A DNA stretch of 64,000 nt, from NCBI GenBank assembly GCA_964589625.1, contig CAZPSH010000007.1, forward strand, positions 1 through 64,000. Reading direction: 5' to 3'. Source of the stretch: JBFLVU01 sp964589625 (GTDB lineage Bacteria; Acidobacteriota; UBA4820; DSQY01). This document shows, in pieces, positions 42,885 to 53,487 of the stretch. The translations under genes were made by a program, and so were the position numbers. The notes under the pieces were generated by a model. It did not search any database. It worked only from the letters and a program-made list of their open reading frames with translations, and was not told the origin of the DNA. How positions within the stretch are numbered: the stretch's first letter is position 1; each line of letters opens with the position of its first letter.

Positions 42885-42903
42885 CGCCCCTTTCTCAGGG
42901 GCG
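42885..42903. other. Hairpin between rho and the frameshifted gene
   Basis: A perfect 7-bp stem CGCCCCT/AGGGGCG with a TTCTC loop. It lacks a T-run on either strand. It may mark a transcript end for the convergent genes. Confidence 0.4.
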
Positions 42904-42929
42904 TCGTGCTCGATTCGCTCCCCCCCGGA

Positions 42930-44200
<1,271 letters not shown>

Positions 44201-44204
<4 letters not shown>

Positions 44205-44812
44205 TTCGCCAACTCCATGCTCCTTTCCACCAACTTCCTCAGCGCCGGGAGCCCCTCGCCCGTCAGCGACGAGAAGAGGAGCGGAGGAGTTTCGGAGCTC
44301 AGTCCCAGCGCCTTGGACGCCGCCGACACGGCCGCCGCCCGCCGGCCCCTGGGCAGCTTGTCCGCCTTCGTAAGGACCACCCGAACCTCCCATCCGAATC
44401 TCCGGAACCACTCCATCAACTGGTGCTCACCCTCCCCCGGTTCCCTCCTGACGTCCAAGAGCAGGAGCGCGGCCGATCCGCCTCTCGACTCCATGTACCC
44501 GTTCACGAGGGCCGCCCACGACCGCCGGACGCCCGCCGGTGCTCTGGCGTAGCCGTACCCCGGGAGGTCCACCACGTACCCGAGCTCTCCCACCCTCACG
44601 AACAGGATCGCCTGGGTACGGCCGGGCGTCCGGCTCACGCGCATGAACCCGGAGCGTCCGAGAAGGGCGTTGATCAGGGAGGACTTCCCCACGTTGGAGC
44701 GTCCGATGACCGCCAGCTCAGGCAGAGAGCGGGGCGGCAGTTGCTTCGGCGCCGTGCAGACTCGATCCAGCTCCACCCTGTCCAGCTTCAAGAATCCCCC
44801 TCGGATGTCCAT
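44201..44812 (-). CDS. engB: Ribosome biogenesis GTPase YsxC/EngB
   Basis: Essential GTPase assisting large-subunit assembly. The 203-residue protein shows G1 GRSNVGKSSLIN, G3 DLPGYG and G4 TKADK, along with the family's SRTPGRTQ switch. It lies 38 bp after lon and overlaps rho by 4 bp. The order lon-engB is common across bacteria. Confidence 0.96.
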
Positions 44813-44850
44813 CCCCCTCGGCGTCCGAGCCGGTCCGGCTCGGACAGGCT

Positions 44851-47259
44851 TTAGGGCGCCTTTTCCGGACGCGGCCCGTCGCTTGCCTCCAGGACCATGG
44901 ACCGCCGACGGCGGAAGGGATCTTCCGCGAGGGCCAAGTGAAAGACCTCCTCCAACGTCTCGACGAAGTGAAAGCGCATCCCTTGCCGGAGGCTCTCGGG
45001 GACCTCCGTCAGGTCCTTCTCGTTGTCTCGCGGCAGGATAACCTCGAAGATGTCATGCTGTTTGGCCGCGAGGATTTTCTCCTTGAGCCCCCCGATGGGA
45101 AGGACCTTTCCCCGGAGGGTCACCTCTCCCGTGAGGGCCACGTCGTGGCGCACGGGGATCCCCACGAAGGAGGAAAGCATGGCCGCCGCCAGGGCCACGC
45201 CCGCGCTGGGGCCGTCCTTGGGGATGGCTCCCTCCGGGACGTGCACGTGGACGTCGCTCTCGGAGAAGTGGTTGGCCGGCAGTTCCAGGCGGGAGGATTG
45301 GCCCCGGATGTACGAGAAGGCCGCCCGCGCCGACTCCTGCATGACATCGCCGAGCTGCCCCGTGAGCGTCAGCCCCCCCTTACCCGGCATGAGGCTCGCC
45401 TCCAGGAGGAGAATATCCCCGCCCGCCTGGGTCCAGGCCAGGCCCACGGCGATTCCCACCTCGTCGCTCTGCAGGACCCTCCGCTCCTTGTAGCGCGGCA
45501 CCCCCAGGAGCGCCTCCACCCGATCGGGCGTGAGGACCTCGGGGTTCCTGCGGCGGTCGCGGACCACCCGGTGGGCGATCTTTCGGCAGAGGGCGGCAAC
45601 CTCGCGCTCCAGGTTCCTCACGCCCGCCTCCCGCGTGTAGCCGTCTACCACGAAGGAGAGGCCCTCCCGCGTGAAGTTCGCGTCCCTTCGCCTCAGCCCG
45701 TGCGCCTTGAGCTGTTTGGGAACCAGGTAGCCCTCGGCGATGGCGAGCTTCTCGGGGAGGGTGTACCCCGAAAAGGGAATGACCTCCAGCCGGTCCAAGA
45801 GAGCCGGCGGGATGGTGTGGGTCACGTTGGCCGTCGTCACGAAGAAGACGCGGCTGAGGTCGAAGGGAACGTCGATGTAGTGGTCGAGGAAGGCGCCATT
45901 CTGTTCTGGATCGAGCACCTCAAGCAGGGCCGAGGCCGGATCCCCCCGATAGTCCGACCCGAGCTTGTCGATCTCGTCCAGAAGGAAGAGGGGGTTCTTC
46001 GTGCCGGCCCGCTTCACGAGCTGGATGATCTGGCCGGGGAAGGCGCCGATGTACGTTCTTCGGTGGCCCTTCACCTCCGCCTCGTCGTGGACGCCGCCCA
46101 GGGAGAGCCGGACGAACTCACGCCCCATGCTGCGGGCGATGGATTTCGCTACGGAAGTCTTACCGACTCCCGGAGGCCCCGTAAAGCAGAGGATGTTGCC
46201 CCGGGGGTTCTTGGTCAGCGTGCGCACCGAAAGGTACTCGAGGATGCGCTCCTTCACCTTCTCCAGCCCGTAATGGTCCTGTTCCAGGATCCGCTCGGCC
46301 CGCTTGATGTCGTGGCGGTCCTTGGACTCCTTGGACCAGGGCAGCGCAAGAAGCCAGTCGATGTAGGAGCGGGACACGGTGGCCTCGGCGGAAACCGGCG
46401 GCATGACCTCGAGCCGCTTCAGCTCCGAAAGGGCCCTCTCCAGGGCCGCCTCCGGCATCCCCGCCCGCTGGATGCGGTCCTTCAGCTCCTCCAGCTCCGT
46501 AGAGGAGTCCTCCCTCCCGAGCTCCTTCTTGATGAGCTTCATCTTCTCGTTGAGGAAGTACTCCTTCTGGGTCTTTTCGATTTGCTTCTCGACCTCCCGA
46601 TTCAAGCGCTGGTCCAAGCTGGCCTGCTCCACCTCGGAGGCCAGGAGGCGGCGCACGAGGCGGACCCGTTCGGCCGGTTCCAGGACCTCCAGGATCCGCT
46701 GCTTCATGTCGGTCTGGATCCCCAGGTAGGCCGCCACCTGATCGGCGAATCGGCCCGGCTCGTCGGGATTGAGGGCGGAGGTGGTGACCCCTCCGTAGAG
46801 GGCCTGGTTCTTTCGCAGGTGCTCATCGAATTTGCGGGCCAGGTCCGAGGCCAATCCCTCGCACTCCGAATCCACCGCCTGAGCGTCGGGGGAGGGCATC
46901 ACCGAGGCGTGGTTCACGGGTCCGTCGAGCAGAAGGTCCTGCACCACTCCCCGGTAAAGGCCCTCCACGAGGATCTTCATGTGTCCGTTGGGGAGCGGGA
47001 GGGACTGGATGATGCGGGCAACGACCCCCACTCGAAACAGACCGGAGGGAGAGGGCTCCTCCGCCTGGGGGTCCTTCTGGAGGAGGAGGAAGACGTGGCC
47101 GTCTCCGGCCAGGGCCGACTCCACGGCGGAAATGGAGGCCCGCCGCCCGACCACGAAGGGCCGGATGGCGTGGGGGAAAACGATCATGTCCCTCAAGGTG
47201 ATCAACGGGTGGACCGTCGGGAGGTCTCCCGCCCTCGAGGGGCTCTGCGGTAGGGTCAT
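44851..47259 (-). CDS. lon: ATP-dependent Lon protease
   Basis: Cytosolic AAA+ protease of 802 residues, the normal length. It has an N-terminal LON substrate domain (about 15-205), a coiled coil, the AAA module with Walker A GPPGVGKTSVAKS and the C-terminal protease domain. The catalytic Ser is in KDGPSAGVALAAAM and the Lys in GGLKEKILAAKQ. One segment reads GGVHDEAE where most Lon proteins have GGVRDEAE. It follows clpX by 27 bp. Confidence 0.97.
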   Translation of the reverse strand: MTLPQSPSRAGDLPTVHPLITLRDMIVFPHAIRPFVVGRRASISAVESALAGDGHVFLLLQKDPQAEEPSPSGLFRVGVVARIIQSLPLPNGHMKILVEGLYRGVVQDLLLDGPVNHASVMPSPDAQAVDSECEGLASDLARKFDEHLRKNQALYGGVTTSALNPDEPGRFADQVAAYLGIQTDMKQRILEVLEPAERVRLVRRLLASEVEQASLDQRLNREVEKQIEKTQKEYFLNEKMKLIKKELGREDSSTELEELKDRIQRAGMPEAALERALSELKRLEVMPPVSAEATVSRSYIDWLLALPWSKESKDRHDIKRAERILEQDHYGLEKVKERILEYLSVRTLTKNPRGNILCFTGPPGVGKTSVAKSIARSMGREFVRLSLGGVHDEAEVKGHRRTYIGAFPGQIIQLVKRAGTKNPLFLLDEIDKLGSDYRGDPASALLEVLDPEQNGAFLDHYIDVPFDLSRVFFVTTANVTHTIPPALLDRLEVIPFSGYTLPEKLAIAEGYLVPKQLKAHGLRRRDANFTREGLSFVVDGYTREAGVRNLEREVAALCRKIAHRVVRDRRRNPEVLTPDRVEALLGVPRYKERRVLQSDEVGIAVGLAWTQAGGDILLLEASLMPGKGGLTLTGQLGDVMQESARAAFSYIRGQSSRLELPANHFSESDVHVHVPEGAIPKDGPSAGVALAAAMLSSFVGIPVRHDVALTGEVTLRGKVLPIGGLKEKILAAKQHDIFEVILPRDNEKDLTEVPESLRQGMRFHFVETLEEVFHLALAEDPFRRRRSMVLEASDGPRPEKAP

Positions 47260-47286
47260 GGGGTTCCTTCTAAACGGGGCGGACCG

Positions 47287-48519
47287 TCAGCCCGCGTTTT
47301 CCATGAGCATGATGGGCTTGGCGCTGGAGAGGACCACGTCCTTGGTGATGACGACTTCCTTGACGTTGCTCTGGGAGGGGATGTCGTACATGAGATCGAG
47401 CATCAGGTCTTCCATGATGATTCGAAGCCCCCTGGCCCCAACACCCCGCGAGATGGATTGGCGGGCGATCTCCTCGATGGCCTCCTGGGTGAAGGTAAGC
47501 TTCACCCCCTCCATCTCGAAGACCTTCTCATACTGCTTGACCAGGGCGTTCTTCGGCTCGGTGAGGATCGTCGTGAGGGCCGCAAGATCTAGGTCGCCCA
47601 GGCTCGCCACAACGGGAACCCGTCCAACGAATTCGGGAATCATGCCGTACTTGATCAGGTCCTGCGGCTGGGCCTGGGCAAGCAACGCGTCCACACCCTG
47701 CTGTTCCCTGGACTGGGGAACCCCTCCGTAGCCGATGCTGGAGCGGTGCATGCGGCGCTCGACGATTTTGTCGAGACCCACGAAGGCTCCGCCGCAAATG
47801 AAGAGGACGTTCGTGGTGTCGATCTGGATGAACTCCTGGTGAGGGTGCTTTCGCCCCCCCTGGGGGGGGACGTTGGCCACCGTGCCCTCCAGGATCTTGA
47901 GGAGGGCCTGCTGGACGCCCTCTCCGGAGACGTCCCTCGTGATGGAGGGGTTTTCCCCCTTGCGGGCGATCTTGTCGATCTCGTCGATGTAGACGATGCC
48001 CTTCTCGGCCCTCGCCCGGTCTCCATCCGCGTTCTGGAGCAGCTTGAGGAGGATGTTCTCCACGTCCTCACCCACGTAGCCGGCCTCCGTAAGGGTGGTC
48101 GCGTCTGCGATGGCGAAGGGCACCTTGAGGAGTCGGGCCAGGGTCTGCGCGAGGAGGGTCTTGCCCGTGCCCGTGGGGCCCATAAGCAGGATGTTCGACT
48201 TCTGGATCTCCACCTCGCCCCGGCGCACCGAGGGCTGGGTCCGCCTGTAATGGTTGTAGACGGCCACCGAGATTCGCTTCTTGGCGGATTCCTGCCCGAT
48301 CACGTATTCGTCGAGGAAGGACTTGATTTCCCGAGGCTTGGGAAGGGGGCTCTTGCCGCGCTCCTCCTTCTCCACGTCTTCCGCCAGGATCTCGTTGCAG
48401 GTGTCCACGCACTCGTTGCAGATGTAGACGTTGGGCCCCGCAATGAGCTTCTTTACATCGCGCTGGGGCTTGTTGCAGAAACTGCACCGGAGTTCGTTGT
48501 CGCCGTATGCTCGGCTCAT
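47287..48519 (-). CDS. clpX: ATP-dependent Clp protease ATP-binding subunit ClpX
   Basis: AAA+ unfoldase delivering substrates to ClpP. The 410-residue protein starts with the zinc-binding domain (RCSFCNKPQRDVKKLIAGP and CNECVDTC, a C4 finger). The AAA core has Walker A GPTGTGKTLLAQTLA, Walker B VYIDEIDK, and the arginine finger. The ClpP loop IGF is represented by VGL/IGY-like residues (RMHRSSIGYGG). It follows clpP by 56 bp in the standard tig-clpP-clpX-lon order. Confidence 0.97.
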   Translation of the reverse strand: MSRAYGDNELRCSFCNKPQRDVKKLIAGPNVYICNECVDTCNEILAEDVEKEERGKSPLPKPREIKSFLDEYVIGQESAKKRISVAVYNHYRRTQPSVRRGEVEIQKSNILLMGPTGTGKTLLAQTLARLLKVPFAIADATTLTEAGYVGEDVENILLKLLQNADGDRARAEKGIVYIDEIDKIARKGENPSITRDVSGEGVQQALLKILEGTVANVPPQGGRKHPHQEFIQIDTTNVLFICGGAFVGLDKIVERRMHRSSIGYGGVPQSREQQGVDALLAQAQPQDLIKYGMIPEFVGRVPVVASLGDLDLAALTTILTEPKNALVKQYEKVFEMEGVKLTFTQEAIEEIARQSISRGVGARGLRIIMEDLMLDLMYDIPSQSNVKEVVITKDVVLSSAKPIMLMENAG

Positions 48520-48575
48520 CTCATGGCCTCCGGGGTCCGACCCCTTCCCCGGCAGGAATGCAACAACCGCGCCAT

Positions 48576-49169
48576 TTATTTCTCGGACCCGTGCTGAACG
48601 AGGATCTTGTCCACGAGGCCGTACTCTACCGCCTGCTCCGCCGCCATGAAGTTGTCGCGCTCGCAGTCCCTGCGGACGTCCTCGAGGCCCCGTCCCGTGT
48701 GGCGGACAAGGATGTCGTAAAGGCGCTCCCGGGTCCTAACGAGTTCACGTGCGTGGATTTCGATATCCGTTACCTGTCCCTTCATCCCCCCCCAAGGCTG
48801 GTGAATCATCAGCGTCGAGTTGGGCAGGACGAAGCGCTTCCCTTTCGCACCCGAGGCCACCAGAAGGGCGGCCATTGACGCGGCCTGGCCGATGCAGACG
48901 GTGTTGATGTCCGGCTTCACGAACTGCATCGTGTCGTAAATCGCCAAGCCTGCCGTGACGTGGCCTCCCGGGCTGTTGATGTACAGCCAGATGTCGCGCG
49001 AGGGGTCCTCCGCCTCCAGGAACAGGAGTTGGGCGATCACCAAGTTGGCGAGGTGGTCGTCGATTTCCTCGCCGATGAAAATGATGTTGTCCTTGAGCAG
49101 CCGGGAGTAGATGTCGTAGGACCGCTCCCCCCGGTTCGTCTGCTCCACCACGAAGGGAATGAGGGGCAT
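48576..49169 (-). CDS. clpP: ATP-dependent Clp protease proteolytic subunit ClpP
   Basis: Serine protease of 197 residues forming the 14-mer chamber. The catalytic triad is Ser in GQAASMAALL, His in LMIHQPWGG and Asp in RDNFMAAEQAVEYGLVDKI. Its start codon abuts the trigger factor stop. There is no extra long N-terminal extension. Confidence 0.97.
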   Translation of the reverse strand: MPLIPFVVEQTNRGERSYDIYSRLLKDNIIFIGEEIDDHLANLVIAQLLFLEAEDPSRDIWLYINSPGGHVTAGLAIYDTMQFVKPDINTVCIGQAASMAALLVASGAKGKRFVLPNSTLMIHQPWGGMKGQVTDIEIHARELVRTRERLYDILVRHTGRGLEDVRRDCERDNFMAAEQAVEYGLVDKILVQHGSEK

Positions 49170-50464
49170 CAGCCTTCCTCCGCCGGGACGGGCTCGGCTT
49201 CGATCAATGTAACGGAAGCCTGGGAAAGAAGCAAGCCCAGCACCTTTTTGCGGGCGATAAGGTCTCGCACATCGTCGAGGCGCCCTTCCTTTTCGTACCG
49301 GGCCCGAAGCCTATCCGCGACCATCCGCGATCCCTCGGCCATGCTTTGGAAATACGCCGTCAAATCCTCCTCGGCGGCCGTCAGGCCGTTGCGCTCTGCC
49401 GCCGACTTGAGGAGGTAGTACGCAGAGACCTTCCTCTCGGATATGGCCCTGCGGGAGCGGGCGATCTCCTCCCAGTTCACGCTAGACTTGGCCGGATCCA
49501 GCCCCTGCCGGGCCCACTCCTCCGCCATGGTTTGTAGGTCCTCCCGCAATTGCCGGTCGGCCAGCGTCGGGGGCGCCGGGACGGGATACTTCTCCAGGAG
49601 GGCCTCGATGAGCCGATCCTCCTGAAGGGAGCGCATTTCCTCTTGCAGGCGGGCCTCCACGTCCTTTCTCACGCGGTCCCGAAGGGCCTCCAGGCTCTCC
49701 GCCCCCAGATCCTTTGCCAGGTCATCGCCCAGTGGCGGGACCTCGCGCCGGACGATCTTGTTCACGGTAAATTCGTACTCCCCGGGGGCAAGGTGGGCGT
49801 GGGGATTCTCGTGACCGTCGTCGTGACCCTCGGTCTTCTGATCCACCTTGAGGGAGAAGACCTCGGCGGTCCTTCTTCCGGAAAGCGCCCGCTCGGCCGG
49901 ATGGTGGCTGTCAGCGAACGCGCGGAGGAAGAGATCCTGGCCCTTCGCCTGGCCCTTCCGCCTCATGGTCACGGACAGATAGTCCCCTTCGGATGCTTCC
50001 TCCTGGGGCCTCATCACCGCGGCGCGTTCCCGAAGCCCCTCGATGACCTGGTCCACCTGGGCCTCCTTCACTTCAGCCCGGGGGCACTCCACGACGATCC
50101 CCTGGGCGCTCACATCGGGCACCTCCGGGGCGACCTCCACGTGCAGGTCACAGACGAAGGGGTGGCCCTCCTCCAACTGGACCGCCTCCACATACGGCTC
50201 CACGACGGGGTCGAGGGAGAACTTTCCCAGTGTCTCCCGGGCCGCATCCGGAAGGATCCGCTCCAACACTTCCTCGCGGATCTCCTTCTGAAAGCGTCCC
50301 TTGACGAGGCTTTCCGGGGCCTTCCCGGGACGGAATCCATGCAGTTGGGCCTGCCCCTTCACCGCCCGGACGACTTCGCGGAATTTCGGCTCCACCTCGT
50401 CCCACGGGGCGTGGATCGAGTAGGTTTTTCGGCAACCTTCCTGATTCTTGAACGTGATGTCCAT
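49169..50464 (-). CDS. tig: Trigger factor
   Basis: Ribosome-associated chaperone and peptidyl-prolyl isomerase, 431 residues. The N-terminal ribosome-binding domain has the GFRPGKAPESLVKGRF signature (about residues 45-60). An FKBP-like segment follows (about 155-245), but the usual isomerase motif GxxExxLG is replaced by a looser sequence containing a His/Asp-rich stretch (EGHDDGHENPHAH) at about 210-222. Isomerase activity may therefore be reduced. The C-terminal helical chaperone arms complete it. It is the first protein gene after the two tRNA genes. Confidence 0.94.
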   Translation of the reverse strand: MDITFKNQEGCRKTYSIHAPWDEVEPKFREVVRAVKGQAQLHGFRPGKAPESLVKGRFQKEIREEVLERILPDAARETLGKFSLDPVVEPYVEAVQLEEGHPFVCDLHVEVAPEVPDVSAQGIVVECPRAEVKEAQVDQVIEGLRERAAVMRPQEEASEGDYLSVTMRRKGQAKGQDLFLRAFADSHHPAERALSGRRTAEVFSLKVDQKTEGHDDGHENPHAHLAPGEYEFTVNKIVRREVPPLGDDLAKDLGAESLEALRDRVRKDVEARLQEEMRSLQEDRLIEALLEKYPVPAPPTLADRQLREDLQTMAEEWARQGLDPAKSSVNWEEIARSRRAISERKVSAYYLLKSAAERNGLTAAEEDLTAYFQSMAEGSRMVADRLRARYEKEGRLDDVRDLIARKKVLGLLLSQASVTLIEAEPVPAEEG

Positions 50465-50655
50465 ATGGGCTCCAGATTGATGTTCTTCGGGATGCCGGGG
50501 GAGAAAGAGCCGCTCCGGATGTCCGTGAACGGGGGGGGACTCGAGCCAGGGGGCCCCGGGACCTGCGCGGCCAGCGGCCGATGCGTCTCAAGTCCTCCTG
50601 AAGTTCCCGGGGCGGGCTTCTCCCTTTGCTTCCTGACTTCCACCGCTCCCGCGTT

Positions 50656-50740
50656 TGGTGCGAAAGGGGGGACTCGAACCCCCACGGGTTTCCCCACAGG
50701 ATCCTAAGTCCTGCGCGTCTGCCAATTCCGCCACTTTCGC
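50656..50740 (-). tRNA. tRNA-Leu (anticodon TAG)
   Basis: Folds as a class II tRNA: acceptor GCGAAAG/CTTTCGC, D arm GCGGAATTGGCAGACGC, anticodon stem CAGGA/TCCTG around the loop CTTAGGA, a long variable arm, and a T arm with GGTTCGAGTCC-like sequence. The discriminator A and CCA are encoded. It is co-directional with tig. Confidence 0.95.
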
Positions 50741-50837
50741 CCGGATTCTCTCCTGAACGGCCGGTCGCCCTTTTGTGGCCGGAATTCCCTGTCCGCAAGG
50801 GGCCGGCCCTACGAAAGACCCATCGAAAGGATCGGAG

Positions 50838-50914
50838 TGGCGCGCCCGCCCCGACTCGAACGGGGGACCTGCGGCTTCGAAGGCCGACGCTCTATCCGGC
50901 TGAGCTACGGGCGC
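50838..50914 (-). tRNA. tRNA-Arg (anticodon TCG)
   Basis: Acceptor GCGCCCG/CGGGCGC, D arm with AGCTCAGCCGGATAGAGC, anticodon stem CGGC/GCCG around CTTCGAA (anticodon TCG), and T arm with GTTCGAGTC. Discriminator G and CCA are encoded. It lies 97 bp upstream of tRNA-Leu on the same strand. Confidence 0.95.
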
Positions 50915-50992
50915 ACGTCGGCGGGCTCCCCCGGACGGTTCCTTTTATCACATCTTGAGTGTACCGCGCAACGGCAGGGTCGATACTCCCGT

Positions 50993-52138
50993 TCATGCCG
51001 AGACGGGAAAGAGCGGGATCTCCCGGCTCTGTCCCCCGCACTGCAGAAAGAGTCTAGGGAGCGCCTGCATGGCCTCGGTGGCGCTGGGCGTTCGGTGAAG
51101 GACGGTCGCGTACGGCGCCTGAAAGGACCGGATCCGGCCCAGGACCTTCTCCTTCTGGGCCTGCGAACCGTCGGTGACCGCCGTGAACAGGGCCAAGGGA
51201 AGAAGCATGGACAGGAGAGCATGGCCGGCGAGGGCCCATTCCTCCTCCGAATCCGGGCGTCGCTCCAGAAGCGGACCTACGAGGTCCCGCGCCCCTCGAC
51301 CGAGGGTGTCGTCCTGCATCTGGGCCGAGGCGAGCAAGAGGAACGACGCACCCCGCGAAAGGGCATCCGGCGGCAGATCCGTCCCCCGGTCCCGCATCAG
51401 CTCTCCGGCCAGGCTTCGAGCCCTTTCCAAGAAGGTCGGATCGAGCGTGGTGTTGTAAAGGGACAGGCAGGCCAGCCCCAGTTCGCAGGCAAGGATCGGC
51501 GAGGTACCCTCCCGGCCGGCGGTACCGGGAGCAGGTTCGACGGATGCCCGAAGGGCGCGCAGCGCAATCCCGCGGTAGGAGGGCTCCCCGAAGGACTGGT
51601 AGGCCTTGGAAAAGGCCTGCGCGGCAACGGCGCACGCCAGGGGAGGGGCGGGATGGAGAGAGGGGGGAGGTGAAAGCAACCTCCTCTGGTGGATATCGAG
51701 AGCGTAGTAGGCCTCATCCGCCTGTTGTTCCGCTGCAAGAGTGCCGTCGGGAAGAAGGAGGCGGGTTTGCAGGTAGCGTAGGAGACTCCGTGCCAGGGCT
51801 CCTGCAATCTCGCCCTGACCGGGCCGTCTCAGGCGGAGGGCCACCATCAGCCAGCCCGAATTGGTCGTGAGCGTCTTACGCGAACCGGGGCCGGATTCGA
51901 AGAAGCCCCCCTCCACCGAGTCGTACCGGGGCGATTCGGCGAGGATTCGCAAGGTCGCCCCCAGCTTCAGCTGCAATTCCGGATGCGACAGGCCGATGGC
52001 GTACTTGGAAAGGAACCGGAAGGTGGCTGTGCAGGGTCCGGGAACCCTTTCGCCGGTTCCGGAGAGAAACCCATCCAGCACGGTCTCCAGCCTTTGGCGG
52101 ATTTCCTCCACCCTCTCCAGTCCATGTTCAAGGTCCAA
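50993..52138 (-). CDS. Hypothetical protein, alpha/alpha-barrel-like
   Basis: A 381-residue protein of unknown function with no signal peptide. It is mostly helical, with repeated short motifs (YDSVEGGFFE near residue 93, ADEAYYALD near 150) reminiscent of the C-terminal alpha/alpha-barrel of YyaL/DUF255 or glycosidase-like proteins. Neither a thioredoxin domain nor catalytic acid pairs are evident. The start at 52138 has GGAGG 15 bases upstream. It is divergent from the rhodanese gene, separated by about 320 bp. Confidence 0.7.
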   Translation of the reverse strand: MDLEHGLERVEEIRQRLETVLDGFLSGTGERVPGPCTATFRFLSKYAIGLSHPELQLKLGATLRILAESPRYDSVEGGFFESGPGSRKTLTTNSGWLMVALRLRRPGQGEIAGALARSLLRYLQTRLLLPDGTLAAEQQADEAYYALDIHQRRLLSPPPSLHPAPPLACAVAAQAFSKAYQSFGEPSYRGIALRALRASVEPAPGTAGREGTSPILACELGLACLSLYNTTLDPTFLERARSLAGELMRDRGTDLPPDALSRGASFLLLASAQMQDDTLGRGARDLVGPLLERRPDSEEEWALAGHALLSMLLPLALFTAVTDGSQAQKEKVLGRIRSFQAPYATVLHRTPSATEAMQALPRLFLQCGGQSREIPLFPVSA

Positions 52139-52404
52139 AGGCCCCTCCTTCGAAAGATCGCGAGTGGGGCGGAAGCCCTACATGGCCCGTAACAGCAAGG
52201 CCAATGCCACCAGGCGGACCGCCCAGGCCCCTTTTTGTCACAATTGAGAAACAAGAATGAAACGCTCTGCTTCGGCGTTGCATTTTTTGGTTCCTCGTTC
52301 GGTGGTGCCGGCGCAGGGCGCTCCGATCGCCGGGACGATCCGCTCCGGGCGCGTCCGGCAAGACGGTGATCCAGCCGCACCCCGCCCGCGAGACGCCAGT
52401 CGGC

Positions 52405-52433
52405 TTGCCTTGAGTCGGGTCCGAGGGTATGCT
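52405..52433 (+). promoter_or_regulatory. Candidate rhodanese-operon promoter
   Basis: TTGCCT (52405-52410, four of six) and TATGCT (52428-52433, four of six) are 17 bp apart. The start codon at 52459 lies 26 bases past the -10, and the promoter excludes the earlier in-frame start at 52429. The rest of the 320-bp gap (52139-52458) shows no gene. Confidence 0.45.
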
Positions 52434-52458
52434 GTTTTCTTTGAAGGTGAGGTTTCAC

Positions 52459-52935
52459 ATGCGCCGCGGAATCTCTCAGACAATCGGGCTGGTGACTGCC
52501 GGTACCCTTGCGGGACTCCTCTTTAACGCCCTCTCCCCCATGGGGCTTCCCTTGCGGGGCGGGAAGGAGGTCCGCCTGGAGCAAAAAGGGCTGAGGATGG
52601 TGAGCCTGGAGGAGGTGCGGTTCTACCTCGATCAGGGGGACACCGTCCTGCTCGATGCGCGCTCTCCCGAGGAGTACGAGCTCGGCCACATCCCTGGCGC
52701 CCTCAACCTCCCGGCCGACAGCTTTGAACCCGTTTACCCCAAGGTGGCCCCGAAGTTGAAAGGCGCCGCCCTGATCATCGTCTACTGCAGCGGCGGCTCC
52801 TGCGGCACGTCCGAAGAGGTCGCCGAGAAGCTCATCGAGCGAGGCTACAAGGACGCCTCCCTGGCCGTCTTCGCGGACGGCCTCCCCGGCTGGATGCGCG
52901 CCAAGCTCCCGTTGCGCAACGGCTCCCAGGAGTGA
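52459..52935 (+). CDS. Membrane-anchored rhodanese-domain protein
   Basis: A 158-residue protein with a hydrophobic N-terminal anchor (about residues 7-27) and one rhodanese domain. The active-site Cys is in IVYCSGGSCGTS, followed by a second Cys five residues later, and GHIPGALNLP is present. It probably handles sulfane sulfur or redox signalling at the outer face of the inner membrane. Its stop lies 1 bp before the DoxX gene, so the two are co-transcribed. Confidence 0.9.
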   Translation: MRRGISQTIGLVTAGTLAGLLFNALSPMGLPLRGGKEVRLEQKGLRMVSLEEVRFYLDQGDTVLLDARSPEEYELGHIPGALNLPADSFEPVYPKVAPKLKGAALIIVYCSGGSCGTSEEVAEKLIERGYKDASLAVFADGLPGWMRAKLPLRNGSQE

Positions 52936-52936
52936 C

Positions 52937-53380
52937 ATGAAGGGAAGAACGGCGGCGTGGCTCGACCGGGTGGGCCGCTGGGCCCTTTCAGGGATCTTTC
53001 TGTACGCGGCCATTCCGAAGATCCTGGACCCCTTGGGATTCGCCGAGGACATCGGCCACTACGCCCTTGTGCCCGATGCCGCCGTGAACACTCTGGCCGT
53101 TGTGCTTCCGTGGATCGAGGCCGTGGCCGCCCTCGCGCTCCTCACGGGGTTCGCGGCAGAGGGCGCCCTCCTCACGGTGAACGGCCTCCTGCTCGTGTTT
53201 CTCGTGGCCCTTGGCCAGGCGTGGATTCGGGGTCTCGACATCGATTGCGGGTGCTTCGGCCACGCCCGGGATGGTGCCTCGGTGCTCCTGGCGCTGCTGA
53301 GGGATATCGGCTTTCTCGCGCTGGGTCTCGCCGCGATGGCTGTCCGGATGCACCGTATAAGGCTCCAGTCCGCCCGCTGA
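52937..53380 (+). CDS. DoxX/MauE-family membrane protein
   Basis: A 147-residue four-helix membrane protein. It has the MauE-type motif DIDCGCFG with a Cys pair and the N-terminal signature GIFLYAAIPKILDPLGFA, seen in MauE-like redox proteins. MauE members supply or accept electrons for disulfide chemistry in the envelope. Pairing with a secreted rhodanese supports a thiol-redox function, but this is inference. Confidence 0.88.
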   Translation: MKGRTAAWLDRVGRWALSGIFLYAAIPKILDPLGFAEDIGHYALVPDAAVNTLAVVLPWIEAVAALALLTGFAAEGALLTVNGLLLVFLVALGQAWIRGLDIDCGCFGHARDGASVLLALLRDIGFLALGLAAMAVRMHRIRLQSAR

Positions 53381-53487
53381 CCGCGCCCCCCGTCCCTCCC
53401 CTGCTCGGCGAAAACAATCCCTTCTCCTCCTGCGTATTTCGGGTTGGAGTCTTCGCCCGGAGGCTCGCTCAGGAGGAGGTCAGGCCC

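Noticed and set aside
44938..47253. Very long open frame antisense to lon (771 codons)
   Set aside because: Lon on the other strand has full domains and motifs. Long antisense frames are expected in GC-rich genes, and this one has no recognisable domain.
50500..50655. T-arm-like GGGGGACTCGAG next to tRNA-Leu
   Set aside because: No acceptor or anticodon stem can be paired, so it is not a third tRNA.
52257..52526. 89-codon frame in the gap before the rhodanese gene
   Set aside because: It runs into the rhodanese gene in another frame, has no ribosome site and lacks codon bias.
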